Shown: positions 35,984 through 43,911 of the stretch, piece by piece
Numbering within the stretch: position 1 is the stretch's first letter
How the letters are laid out: each line of letters starts with the position of its first letter
Assembly (NCBI GenBank): GCA_934489735.1
Contig: CAKSSR010000006.1
Location: forward strand, 1 to 64,000
Direction: 5' to 3'
Length of the DNA stretch: 64,000 bases
Source: an uncultured Eubacteriales bacterium
Lineage (GTDB): Bacteria > Bacillota > Clostridia > Oscillospirales > Acutalibacteraceae
Notes under the pieces: model-generated
Told to the model about the DNA's origin: nothing
The model's database searches: none
The model's input: only the letters and a program-made list of their open reading frames with translations
Made by a program: the position numbers and the translations under genes

Positions 35984-36595
35984 ATGGGTAACATTGCAGA
36001 AGATTTTAAATCTTATTGGGAAGGGGTAACTGGACGTGAATATGGAATTTCTCCAACAGAAGATTGTTTAGATATTCCACGCAATACTGATGAAATGCAG
36101 GGAAATTTCGATTATCAAGATAAATTCATTAATTTTTTTATTGAAAGAGGGAAGAAATCATATTATGTGGATAAGCCTAATTATGGAAGGATTTATTGCG
36201 GTTTAGATGAGTTGATCGGACGGATCAGAGATTTCTATAGTACTTTTAATATGGATTGTAGAGCAGCAGAAGATTTTTACATAAGGGATTCTTCGGATGA
36301 TATTTTAGAAGAATTTGAAGTCTATTGGAGAGATGCTACTGGTGGTAACGTGATTCGAAATGAATTGGTTAATCAGGGATATTTAAGAATACCTAAAGAA
36401 AATCAAGATAAAGTTATTGAATTTTTTAATGAGAAATGTGGGAAGAATAGATTATATCTTGTAAGAAATTATTATGATACAAGTGACGAGAAATGTGATT
36501 TGAATAGATTAATTGAGAGAGTTCAATATTTTTATTGGATTCTTGATCAAAGGGAAAATGAGGCAGAAGACGTTTATGTAAAATATGCTGACTAA
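35984..36595 (+). CDS. Unrecognised protein of two homologous about 100-residue domains
   Basis: About 203 residues starting MGNIAEDFKSYWEGVTG at ATG 35984 (AAAGGAG 9 bases upstream; the frame also opens at a TTG three codons earlier). The protein is a tandem duplication: EDFKSYWEGVTG aligns with EEFEVYWRDATGG, YQDKFINFFIERGKKSYYV with NQDKVIEFFNEKCGKNRLYLV, and LIGRIRDFYSTFN...AAEDFYIRD with LIERVQYFYWILD...EAEDVYVK. Acidic, no signal peptide or membrane helix. I do not recognise the fold. It sits exactly between the fossil leader and repeat R2, as if inserted into one copy of a duplicated block. Confidence 0.7.
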   Translation: MGNIAEDFKSYWEGVTGREYGISPTEDCLDIPRNTDEMQGNFDYQDKFINFFIERGKKSYYVDKPNYGRIYCGLDELIGRIRDFYSTFNMDCRAAEDFYIRDSSDDILEEFEVYWRDATGGNVIRNELVNQGYLRIPKENQDKVIEFFNEKCGKNRLYLVRNYYDTSDEKCDLNRLIERVQYFYWILDQRENEAEDVYVKYAD

Positions 36596-36599
36596 ATAA

Positions 36600-36860
36600 G
36601 AAATAAAATTTTACCGGTTTGGTTTCTATTAAAAAAGATTAGGAACCAAGCTGGTTTTTTTAAACTTAGTTTAACTCCTGCTGACTATATGATGACGAAT
36701 ATTAAAGAAATGTATTAGATTTATCAAGATGTTTTGACCTTAAGTAAGAAAAAGTAACTGTATGGATTACAAAAAGAGGCAATTGACAGAAAATAAGAGG
36801 GTATAATAAATTAGAAGAGAGAGGAATATATTATAAATATTCATATTGTTTAAGGGGAAA
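36600..36860 (+). repeat. About 250-bp direct repeat R2
   Basis: Second copy of the 35494-35752 element, beginning ACCGGTTTGGTTTC...AGGAACCAAGCTGGTTTTTTT; this hairpin terminates the preceding gene. The 36861-36959 remainder up to the next promoter shows nothing recognisable. Confidence 0.85.
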
Positions 36861-36959
36861 TATGAATTTCGAAGACAAAAAGTAATAGTGAAATAGCAGA
36901 CAGATGTTGTATTTAATTAAATTTTGATCAAGTATTTAAAACTTATTAAAATAAACTAG

Positions 36960-36988
36960 TTGACTATTTAATTTTTTTATGTTATTAT
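36960..36988 (+). promoter_or_regulatory. Candidate promoter for the 90-residue gene
   Basis: TTGACT (36960-36965), a 17-bp T-rich spacer and TATTAT (36983-36988), about 80 bases before ATG 37067. Confidence 0.55.
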
Positions 36989-37066
36989 ATAAACAAAGTA
37001 AAGTTTAAGTTTAAAATTAATGTAGAAGCTTACAATTTTTAAACTTGAAAAAAGGAAGGTGATTTT

Positions 37067-37339
37067 ATGGATAATAATTTGGGTGACACCTCTGGATTTC
37101 ATCCTAGCGAACTGTATGCAGTTGTGAAAGGATTTTCCAGAGATAAGCCATCAGTAATGTTTGATAATGTTATATTATTTAATACTGATCAGGCTCCGTA
37201 TATAATAGATAACGGAGTATTTGGAGTTAATGCAGAATTTTTACCTAAAGCAAGTTTATCAAATATAAGTATTAAAAAAAAGTTCTCAAGCATTAATGCA
37301 ATGAGTGACTATTTTGATCAACATAATATAAATGGGTAA
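37067..37339 (+). CDS. Unrecognised 90-residue protein
   Basis: A short soluble protein with AAAGGAAGGTGA before its ATG and its own promoter, so it looks expressed. There is no signal peptide, no membrane helix, no Cys and no repeat. Hydrophobic and aromatic residues cluster in the middle (VMFDNVILFNTDQAPYIIDN), suggesting a small globular fold. I do not recognise it. It lies between the duplicated folE-leader segment and the tRNA-Leu gene. Confidence 0.6.
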   Translation: MDNNLGDTSGFHPSELYAVVKGFSRDKPSVMFDNVILFNTDQAPYIIDNGVFGVNAEFLPKASLSNISIKKKFSSINAMSDYFDQHNING

Positions 37340-37370
37340 AAAAATAAGAGCCGCATGAAACGACTCTCAA

Positions 37371-37457
37371 TGGTGCTGGTGGCCGGACTTGAACCGGCAC
37401 GATATCGCTACCGAGGGATTTTAAGTCCCTTGTGTCTGCCTATTCCACCACACCAGC
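37371..37457 (-). tRNA. tRNA-Leu (anticodon TAA)
   Basis: Acceptor GCTGGTG pairs with CACCAGC. The anticodon loop CTTAAAA gives TAA for codon UUA between AGGGA/TCCCT stems. There is a long variable arm (class II) and T-arm GCCGGTTCAAGTCCGGC. CCA is encoded at the 3' end (37373-37371). Confidence 0.95.
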
Positions 37458-37557
37458 GGCTCAACGATTCATAGTATATCATACGAATATTAAAAAGTCA
37501 ATAGGTAAAATGAAAAAAATTAAAATTTTTTAAAAAAAGAGGAAGGTGTGAATACAA

Positions 37558-38832
37558 ATGTCGAAGAAATGTTTATTTTTAAAAGTAGCAAGTACGATGA
37601 TATTAGCAACCATATCAATGTTTAGTTCTCTATCTGAAACAAATGACTACCAATCGATTGATGCGATCAAGCAAGAAGTAAAGATTTTAAATCCAACAGG
37701 AAATACAGATGAGTTTAAAGACCATTCAGGTTTGTTAGAGGTACCATCTGATGCTATTCAGAATAACGAAGAGAAATTTTCTTCATTTGATCCGAGAGGG
37801 CCAGTGAGTCTATCTGAAATAGGCAAGCAAAAGCAAGATGAAATAAGAAATGAATTAAATGAATTAAGGAAATCGAACAGCGAGGTTTCAGCAAGCAGAA
37901 TAAATGAGTTAAATAAGGAAATTGAGCGATATAGTGAGCTATATACAGACGAATTATTTCCATCGTTACCGAAAGTATCGGATGTTGAACAGACCGGAAC
38001 GAGAAAGGACTGTTATTTTTTATCGGCAGTAGCGAGCGTAGTTAACAGTGACCCTTATAAAATTGTCAATATGATGAAAGATAATCAAGATGGGACAGTA
38101 ACAGTTAGATTTTATGACATAATTAGTTATAACAAGGACAAAAATATAACTTTGAAACCGATTTATTGTACAGTCAATAAAAGTGTTGATGACATTAAAT
38201 TATCTAGAAGAAGGTTATGGGTTCAGATTTTAGAGAAAGCATTTATTAAAAGTGGAATAAGGTTGGAAAATCTGACTTATATGAAGAATATTACATTTTC
38301 GTCATATGTAGGATCATCTTTAAATAACGTAATGAAGACAATTCCAAACAGTAGAGACTTTTTTCAAATCGATGAAGGATTTTCAGAATGTGCTATTATG
38401 AATTTAACTGGAAAAGAAAGCAAGAGAATAACTTTTTCTTTATTGAACAAGCAAAAATATTATGAATTTGGAAAATATAATCATGAATCAAATTTAGTTT
38501 ATAACAAAATAAGAAAATTAATAGATGATAAGAAACCGATTACAACGTCATTTTTTTCGCCGAGAAATACTAATTTATCCCTTCCAGGAGGCCATGAGTA
38601 TTCTATATTAGATTACAAAGAGGAAGGGAAGCATAGATATATTAAAGTGAGAGATCCGTATAACGGAGTCAAGAAAGTCAAAGACAACGTTATTTTATCA
38701 TTAACGAGTGTTGCTTACAAAGTGAACCGAAATGGAGAAATATCGAGGTTTAAACAAAGTGGAGTGGGAACTTTCTGGGTTGAATTAAATGACTTTGTAA
38801 GAGCTTGCAGAAGCATAAGTTATGAAAAATAA
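37558..38832 (+). CDS. Secreted calpain-like cysteine protease
   Basis: 424 residues. A signal peptide occupies about 1-27 (hydrophobic LKVASTMILATISMFSSLS). After a helical region (85-130) comes a calpain (family C2) core. LFPSLPKVSDVEQTGTRKDC then YFLSAVASVV gives the catalytic Cys152, and VNMMKDNQDGTVTVRFYD follows as in calpains. RRLWVQILEKAFIK matches the conserved W-V-x-x-x-E-K-A element. LPGGHEYSILDY gives His346, and YIKVRDPYNG aligns with the catalytic R-N-P-W-G motif, but with Asp366 in place of Asn. The Cys-His pair is intact, so activity is plausible. Calpains are mainly eukaryotic; a secreted bacterial one fits host-directed or processing roles. GAAGG precedes ATG 37558. It starts the secreted-protein region. 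Confidence 0.8.
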   Translation: MSKKCLFLKVASTMILATISMFSSLSETNDYQSIDAIKQEVKILNPTGNTDEFKDHSGLLEVPSDAIQNNEEKFSSFDPRGPVSLSEIGKQKQDEIRNELNELRKSNSEVSASRINELNKEIERYSELYTDELFPSLPKVSDVEQTGTRKDCYFLSAVASVVNSDPYKIVNMMKDNQDGTVTVRFYDIISYNKDKNITLKPIYCTVNKSVDDIKLSRRRLWVQILEKAFIKSGIRLENLTYMKNITFSSYVGSSLNNVMKTIPNSRDFFQIDEGFSECAIMNLTGKESKRITFSLLNKQKYYEFGKYNHESNLVYNKIRKLIDDKKPITTSFFSPRNTNLSLPGGHEYSILDYKEEGKHRYIKVRDPYNGVKKVKDNVILSLTSVAYKVNRNGEISRFKQSGVGTFWVELNDFVRACRSISYEK

Positions 38833-38874
38833 TATACATATATAATAAAATAAGAAATTTGGAGGGAAATGAAG

Positions 38875-39417
38875 ATGAAGACAAACAAATTTATTAGCGC
38901 ATTGGTTTGCGCATTGATTTCGTGCAGCAATTTTTTAGGATTAAGCACGTCAGCGATGAATAGTAATAATAGAAATGGTAAGCAAAATTTACAAATACAT
39001 GAGATGAATTTAGAATATGATGACGATGAATTAAACCAGGCATTGTATAGAAGAGAAATTGAAGAAGGTAAAAGTGAAAATTATGCTAGATATTATGCAA
39101 ATTTAGTTACATATTTGAGAATGGAAGAAAAAGAAGCAAGACTTATGGCAAAGACATTTGAGTCCGAAGTAAAGTCAGGAAAGACAACAGTTTATGCCGA
39201 CTATTATACTTATTTAATAATAGCTGAAGGATTTAATGTTGATCAAGCGAGGATTATGGCAGGAATATTTGATCAAGAGATGTCAGCAGGGAAAAGTTAT
39301 GAATATGCTAACAATTATGCCATACTGATAGTAATATGTAAGCTAGATGCAGGAGAAGCGAGAGTTATGGCAGAGAGAACAGACAAATTAGGACTAAGTT
39401 CATGTTCTATATTATAA
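38875..39417 (+). CDS. Secreted YAxEYARL-repeat protein ending in a CaaX-like motif
   Basis: About 180 residues, starting MKTNKFISALVCALISCSNF at ATG 38875 (GGAGGG 8 bases upstream). The signal peptide ends near LSTSA|MNSNN. Three repeats follow: KSENYARYYANLVTYLRMEE, KTTVYADYYTYLIIAEGFNV and KSYEYANNYAILIVICKLDA, each closing with an E/D-A-R-x-M-A helix. This is the smallest member of the array that continues from 43.9 kb. Its C-terminus is GLSSCSIL, so the last four residues C-S-I-L fit a CaaX prenylation box with a terminal Leu. A prenylated bacterial effector is possible only if the protein enters a eukaryotic cell; this is inference. Confidence 0.75.
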   Translation: MKTNKFISALVCALISCSNFLGLSTSAMNSNNRNGKQNLQIHEMNLEYDDDELNQALYRREIEEGKSENYARYYANLVTYLRMEEKEARLMAKTFESEVKSGKTTVYADYYTYLIIAEGFNVDQARIMAGIFDQEMSAGKSYEYANNYAILIVICKLDAGEARVMAERTDKLGLSSCSIL

Positions 39418-39438
39418 TAAATTAAAAAAATATAAGAA

Positions 39439-39477
39439 TATCCTGGCAAATGTCTTTAGTTTGTCAGGATACTTTTT
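39439..39477 (+). terminator. Terminator after the small repeat-protein gene
   Basis: TATCCTGGCAAA pairs with TTTGTCAGGATA (one mismatch), followed by CTTTTT. Confidence 0.8.
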
Positions 39478-39486
39478 AATACAATT

Positions 39487-39563
39487 TGGCCCACTCGAAG
39501 GGATTCGAACCCCCGGCCTTCAGAATCGGAATCTGCTGCGATATCCAGCTTCGCTACGAGTGG
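39487..39563 (-). tRNA. tRNA-Arg (anticodon CCG)
   Basis: Acceptor CCACTCG pairs with CGAGTGG, G discriminator and encoded CCA. D-stem GCGA/TCGC; anticodon loop TTCCGAT gives CCG; T-arm CGGGGGTTCGAATCCCTTC region. It reads the rare CGG codon in this AT-rich genome. Confidence 0.93.
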
Positions 39564-39660
39564 TTAACGTTTATTAATTCTGCTTTGTATTATATAACAA
39601 TTCTTAAATCAAGTCAACAAGATTTTTAAAAATTTTAAAAAAGTTTTTATTAAATTTGAA

Positions 39661-39685
39661 ACCGACCCACTTTTTGTAGGTCGGT
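39661..39685 (-). terminator. Terminator of the Nif11-like gene pair
   Basis: ACCGACC (39661-39667) pairs with GGTCGGT (39679-39685) around a CACTTTTTGTA loop. On the minus strand it is followed by TTTCAAATTT, just after the stop of the 39700 gene. Confidence 0.65.
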
Positions 39686-39699
39686 CTTATATAATCATC

Positions 39700-40113
39700 C
39701 TAAAAATTTGTCTCAGATACATTGGTCTGAATGGCTTTTCTTATTTTAGATATAGTATTTAGTCCCCATTTTGAGCTTCTTGTCGTTGTTGGGCTTGTAC
39801 TTGTATCTAATCCCCCTGAAATTTCTTTTAAATTTTCATCATTTTCTCCACTGATGGTTGTCTGGTAATCATCTCTTTTATTTATTTTATTAACGTCAGT
39901 GAGATACTCTGACATTTTCATTATTTTGTTCTTACTATCCATTATCTCGAATTCAAAAATGGTCTTATATAATTCTTCTATCTCCCTTCTATCTACTTCT
40001 ATATTCTTATCTTTGAAAAAAGCTTCTTTTATTTCTGATATACTCTTTAATTTTGATAACTTCTTTAAAAATTTTTCATCGCATATAGCATCTTCAATTT
40101 GATTTACGTACAA
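39700..40113 (-). CDS. Nif11-like leader peptide with G-G site (second gene of pair)
   Basis: About 137 residues. TTG 40113 is preferred (AAGGGA 10 bases upstream); GTG 40122 is the alternative. The N-terminal helix pair FLKKLSKLKSISEIKEAFF and IEVDRREIEELYKTIFEFE is Nif11-like. After a linker, DENLKEISGGLDTSTSPTTT gives the L-x-x-I-S-G-G end of a double-glycine leader. The core would be Ser/Thr-rich (STSPTTTRSSKWGLN...) and basic, about 35 residues, without Cys. Lies 87 bases downstream of a related gene and probably shares its transcript. No modification enzyme is nearby. Confidence 0.55.
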   Translation of the reverse strand: MYVNQIEDAICDEKFLKKLSKLKSISEIKEAFFKDKNIEVDRREIEELYKTIFEFEIMDSKNKIMKMSEYLTDVNKINKRDDYQTTISGENDENLKEISGGLDTSTSPTTTRSSKWGLNTISKIRKAIQTNVSETNF

Positions 40114-40200
40114 ATTCTTCACATCCCTTGCATCAAATATTACTCTTTAAAGACACGGTATAATATTACCATCATTTTAATAAATAATCAATATTAAGTA

Positions 40201-40677
40201 TTATTTTTCCTTAAGTAAACCTTTGATTTTCTTGAAAGCTTCTGATAAACCGTCAATTGCATTTGGAATGTTAGTTGCTAATGAACAGATTCCGTTTAAT
40301 CCATCAATTACTGCTAAAGCATCTGCACCACCATTTATATCGTCTAAATTTTCATTTTCTAAAGTACGTATATTGCCTTTTTTATTATGCCTCACAAAGC
40401 CCTTTTGCTTTCCACCCAATGACTTTGCATTTTCTAATGCTTTCTCGAATAACTCGTCGATCTGTTCCGGGGTTAATTCTAAGTCATACGAGTCTTTAAA
40501 TATTTTAATTACTTCACTCATACTATTGGCTTTTGCAATAATATTTATAAAGTCATCATCCAAAATTATCTTTTTTTCTTCTTTTTCGCTATTATTTTTA
40601 TTACCTTCTTCATCAATTTTAATTTTTCCCTCATGAGACTCTGAAGTTTCTTTACTTAATTTATCTTTTTCAGACAT
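40201..40677 (-). CDS. Nif11-like leader peptide with G-G site (first gene of pair)
   Basis: About 158 residues from ATG 40677 (AAAGGA 10 bases upstream). After a charged N-terminal stretch comes a clear Nif11-type unit: DDDFINIIAKANSMSEVIKI, then LELTPEQIDELFEKALENA, then LENENLDDINGGADALAVID, where I-N-G-G is the cleavage site. The core of about 45 residues (ADALAVIDGLNGICSLATNI...) is Gly/Ala-rich and hydrophobic, like a class II bacteriocin, with one Cys and a Lys-rich end (FKKIKGLLKEK). It could be an unmodified bacteriocin or a RiPP precursor. Confidence 0.6.
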   Translation of the reverse strand: MSEKDKLSKETSESHEGKIKIDEEGNKNNSEKEEKKIILDDDFINIIAKANSMSEVIKIFKDSYDLELTPEQIDELFEKALENAKSLGGKQKGFVRHNKKGNIRTLENENLDDINGGADALAVIDGLNGICSLATNIPNAIDGLSEAFKKIKGLLKEK

Positions 40678-40710
40678 ATTCAATCATTCCTTTCTGCTTA
40701 AAATAAAAAA

Positions 40711-40769
40711 TTGTCTTAATAAGACAATCATCTCGCTATATTTTATATCATTACCTGTATATTTGTCAA
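40711..40769 (-). promoter_or_regulatory. Promoter and palindromic operator of the Nif11-like pair
   Basis: On the minus strand TTGACA (40769-40764), a 16-bp spacer and TATAAA (40747-40742). Just downstream lies the 17-bp palindrome TTGTCTTAATAAGACAA (40711-40727), placed where a repressor would block early transcription, and it lies in the untranslated leader. Confidence 0.55.
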
Positions 40770-40987
40770 GAACTTCGTTATTTTGTTGTTATATGTATAA
40801 TTAGCTCAATATTGTATGACTTATCATTACAATATACACAGTATACTAAAAAATAGTAATAAAATTTAAGCAATTAATAAACAAATACAAGTAGAATTAA
40901 TTTAATTAATCATAGCATAGTAGATAAAAACAAAAGCCAAGAATTGTTGATATTTAAGTTCCAAATTATTCCTGTTAAAAACTTATT

Positions 40988-41018
40988 TGTATAAATGATA
41001 ATAAACAGGTAAATAATA
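40988..41018 (+). promoter_or_regulatory. Possible sporulation (sigma-G-like) promoter of spoVAD
   Basis: TGTATA (40988-40993), an 18-bp spacer and AATAATA (41012-41018) resemble the sigma-G pattern TGNATA / CATNNTA. The match is partial (5 of 7 at -10). There is no good sigma-A pair here, and spoVA genes are sigma-G dependent elsewhere. Confidence 0.3.
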
Positions 41019-41047
41019 TATAAAAAATGATATCGAGGTTTAATAAT

Positions 41048-42061
41048 ATGGCAAAAAGAATAGGAAGATACTCTTTGTATATGGAGAATAATCCAGGAAT
41101 ATTAGGATTTGCATCAGTATGTGGCAAGAAAGAAAGGGAAGGGCCTTTAGGAAGTATGTTTGATTTAGCTTTTGATGATACTACTTTAGGAGAACCTTCG
41201 TGGGAAAAAGCAGAAAGTAAGTTACAGACAGAATCCGTTAAGATGGCATTAAAGAAAGCAAAGCTACGACCAGAAGATATTGACTATATATTTGCGGGAG
41301 ACTTATTAAATCAATGCATTTCATCGACATTTGGATTGAAAGACTTTAAAATTCCTTTTCTAGGTCAGTATGGAGCATGTTCAACGATGGCACAGACATT
41401 AGCACTTGCATCGATAATGGTAGATAGCGAAGTAGCATCAAGATGCATTGCTATAACGTCCTCACACTTTTGCTCAGCAGAGAGACAGTTTAGGTATCCA
41501 TTAGAATACGGAGGACAAAGGACACCGACAGCTCAGTGGACGGCTACAGCATCTGGAGCGATAGTTGTAGGGAAAGGGTCAGGATGCCCGAAGGTGACAG
41601 CTGTAACCATTGGGAAGATAATTGATTTAGGAATAAAAGACGCAAACAATATGGGAGCTGCAATGGCGCCAGCTGCAGTTGATACGATTTCAACATTTTT
41701 TAAAGACACTAACAAAAATGTGAACGAATACGACTTAATTTTAACAGGTGACTTAGGGGAAGTAGGAAGTAAGTTACTATGTGATCTACTGGAGCGAGAG
41801 GGATTAGACATAAGGAACAAACATTCAGACTGCGGGATGATGCTATATGATAAAGAGACTCAAGACGTACACGCAGGGGGATCTGGATGTGGATGTTCAG
41901 CAAGTGTTTTATGCTCGGTTATATTAAATAGACTCTGCAAGAAGGAATATAATAAGATTTTATTTGTTGCGACAGGCGCACTAATGTCACCCACATCATC
42001 TCAGCAAGGAGAAAGCATACCAGGGATAGCGCAATTAGTAGAGATTTCAAGTCAAGATTGA
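41048..42061 (+). CDS. spoVAD: Stage V sporulation protein AD
   Basis: About 337 residues, starting MAKRIGRYSLYMENNPGILG at ATG 41048 (CGAGG about 9 bases upstream). It has the thiolase-like SpoVAD fold: KEGPLG-type start REGPLGSMFD, GDLLNQCISSTFGLKD, LGQYGACSTMAQTLALASIM, SSHFCSAERQFRYPLEYGGQ, SGCGCSASVL. In B. subtilis SpoVAD binds dipicolinic acid and sits in the SpoVA channel that loads it into the spore. It is encoded alone here: spoVAC and spoVAE, normally directly adjacent, are missing from both sides. A terminator follows. Strong evidence for a spore-former lineage. Confidence 0.95.
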   Translation: MAKRIGRYSLYMENNPGILGFASVCGKKEREGPLGSMFDLAFDDTTLGEPSWEKAESKLQTESVKMALKKAKLRPEDIDYIFAGDLLNQCISSTFGLKDFKIPFLGQYGACSTMAQTLALASIMVDSEVASRCIAITSSHFCSAERQFRYPLEYGGQRTPTAQWTATASGAIVVGKGSGCPKVTAVTIGKIIDLGIKDANNMGAAMAPAAVDTISTFFKDTNKNVNEYDLILTGDLGEVGSKLLCDLLEREGLDIRNKHSDCGMMLYDKETQDVHAGGSGCGCSASVLCSVILNRLCKKEYNKILFVATGALMSPTSSQQGESIPGIAQLVEISSQD

Positions 42062-42148
42062 GAAAAATTAATTTAAATCAAAAAGTTTTACCCAGTTTCA
42101 ACAGAGTTTTCAACAATAATTGATTTTCGGTTGATAAATGGTAAATAA

Positions 42149-42192
42149 AAGTCTGGTTAACTAACAAAAAAATGAAAGTAACCAGACTTTTT
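42149..42192 (+). terminator. Terminator after spoVAD
   Basis: AAGTCTGGTTAACT pairs with AGTAACCAGACTT, followed by TTT. A second hairpin, GATGCATT...AATGCATC, lies at about 42226-42258. The rest of 42259-42415 shows no gene. Confidence 0.75.
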
Positions 42193-42415
42193 ATAAAAAC
42201 CTATTAAGAATTGAAACAAAAATCCAAGATGCATTCCATATATAGACAGAAATGCATCCTAGAATAAATAAAAAATTTTGGATTTTGCATGAAGAACAGT
42301 TTCAATTATAGCTTTATTTCTTAAAGAAGTCAAGCTTTTTCATTAACGAATCACAATTATTATATTTATATACATAATCCAATTTATTGTAATTCTAAAC
42401 AAATTTCATACATGT

Positions 42416-43588
42416 TTACAAGCACATCTTATAAATTTCCTTTACATCTGCTGGAGACAGTTCTTTTATTCCTTTAATATTCCCTCTAAAGCAGGCATGT
42501 TCTGCCATTGCATCGAAGTTTGTTTCGTCTATCTTTAGGTCTGTTAAGGTTGATGAAAGCTTTAAAGTATTAAAGCAAAAGTTTGAAAGTGCGTTAATTG
42601 CTTCTTTTGCTCCATCGATTTTGTTTAAATTTTCTTCTATTCCGAAGACTTTTACTCCAAATCTATAGATAGCTGGAGCCGTATTCTCATCCAATATATA
42701 ATCAAGCCAACGTGGGGCAATTATTGCAAGGCCGTGCCCATGAGTTATGTCATAGTAAGCAGAAAGTTCATGTTCCATTGCATGACAAGCGCAGCCATGT
42801 ACAGTTCCTCCGTCAAGGATTGTATTCAATGCCATAGACGAAGCCCACATTAAGTTTGCTCTTGCTTCATAGTTCTCTGGTTCTTTCATTGCAATTGGTG
42901 CCCATTTCACTACAGTTCTCATTACAGCCTCTTGCATTTCAAGGATCAAGTCAAAAGTTGCTTCTCCGGCCAAGTAATAGTTATCCAAGACGTGATTAAA
43001 TATATCAAATGCGCCACAAGCTGTCTGATATGTTGGTAATGTATAGCTATATTCTGGATCCTCGAAGGAAACTTTAGGTATCAATGCTTCTCCGCCGAAT
43101 CCTATCTTTTCATTTGTATCCATATTTGATATCACAGACCAAGCGTCCATTTCAGAGCCCGTTGCGGCGTTTGTCAAGATTGTAACGACAGGCAATGCTT
43201 TTGTTATCCAATTATGGCTCAATACTAACGGCCACACATCTCCTGCTTCTGTAACGGTAGCTGCTGCTATTCCTTTGGCGCAATCTATTGAAGAACCTCC
43301 ACCAGCTGCTAAAATTACGTCAATATTTTCTTTTTTACAGATGTCCACGCCTTTATTAACAGTCGTATGTCTAGGATTTGGCTCGACGCCAGGTAGTTCA
43401 AACAACTCAATGTCATTTTCTTTCATCATATTCACTATATTGTCGTAAAGACCGTTTCTTTTTATTGAACCTCCGCCATAAACAAGTAAAACTTTCTTAC
43501 CGAATTTCAATAATTCTTTAGGTAGGTTTTCTATTTGTCCTTTCCCGAAGTAAACTTTGCAAGGATTGCAAAAGATAAAATTATTCAT
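42416..43588 (-). CDS. Iron-containing alcohol dehydrogenase (butanol dehydrogenase type)
   Basis: About 390 residues from ATG 43588 (AGGAG 10 bases upstream). Group III metal-dependent ADH: N-terminal FCNPCKVYFGKGQIENLP, nucleotide motif LAAGGGSSIDCAKGIAAAT, then AATGSEMDAWSVISN. Metal-binding His residues lie in HGCACHAMEHELSAYYDITHGHGLAII, and the metal Asp in ACGAFDIFNHVLDN. The sequence is closest in pattern to clostridial NADPH-dependent butanol dehydrogenases (BdhA/YqhD-like), which reduce aldehydes at the end of fermentation. Single gene; the 43589-43911 upstream stretch has an AT-rich palindrome (ACAATTTAAATTGT) but no gene. Confidence 0.9.
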   Translation of the reverse strand: MNNFIFCNPCKVYFGKGQIENLPKELLKFGKKVLLVYGGGSIKRNGLYDNIVNMMKENDIELFELPGVEPNPRHTTVNKGVDICKKENIDVILAAGGGSSIDCAKGIAAATVTEAGDVWPLVLSHNWITKALPVVTILTNAATGSEMDAWSVISNMDTNEKIGFGGEALIPKVSFEDPEYSYTLPTYQTACGAFDIFNHVLDNYYLAGEATFDLILEMQEAVMRTVVKWAPIAMKEPENYEARANLMWASSMALNTILDGGTVHGCACHAMEHELSAYYDITHGHGLAIIAPRWLDYILDENTAPAIYRFGVKVFGIEENLNKIDGAKEAINALSNFCFNTLKLSSTLTDLKIDETNFDAMAEHACFRGNIKGIKELSPADVKEIYKMCL

Positions 43589-43911
43589 AATCAAAACTCT
43601 CCTTTATGATTTTTACTTATTGTCAATGGAATCCAAGTCTGACACATACGATTATATACCATTTGCATAAAGGCTTCAATAGTTTTCATTTTATTCCTTG
43701 TTAAATTCGATAAAGAAGTGAATTACTCAAGTATTTTGCGAGATATATAATTTTTTTATTAAGATTATGTTAAAGTTAACAATTTAAATTGTAAATATGA
43801 TAAAATAATAATATGCAAGGATTTGAATTGAATTTAATGCAATCTTTATTTAAAAATTAAGGAGACTTTAAGTAATGGATGAGAATATTAAAAAAATCTG
43901 GAGGAACAATG

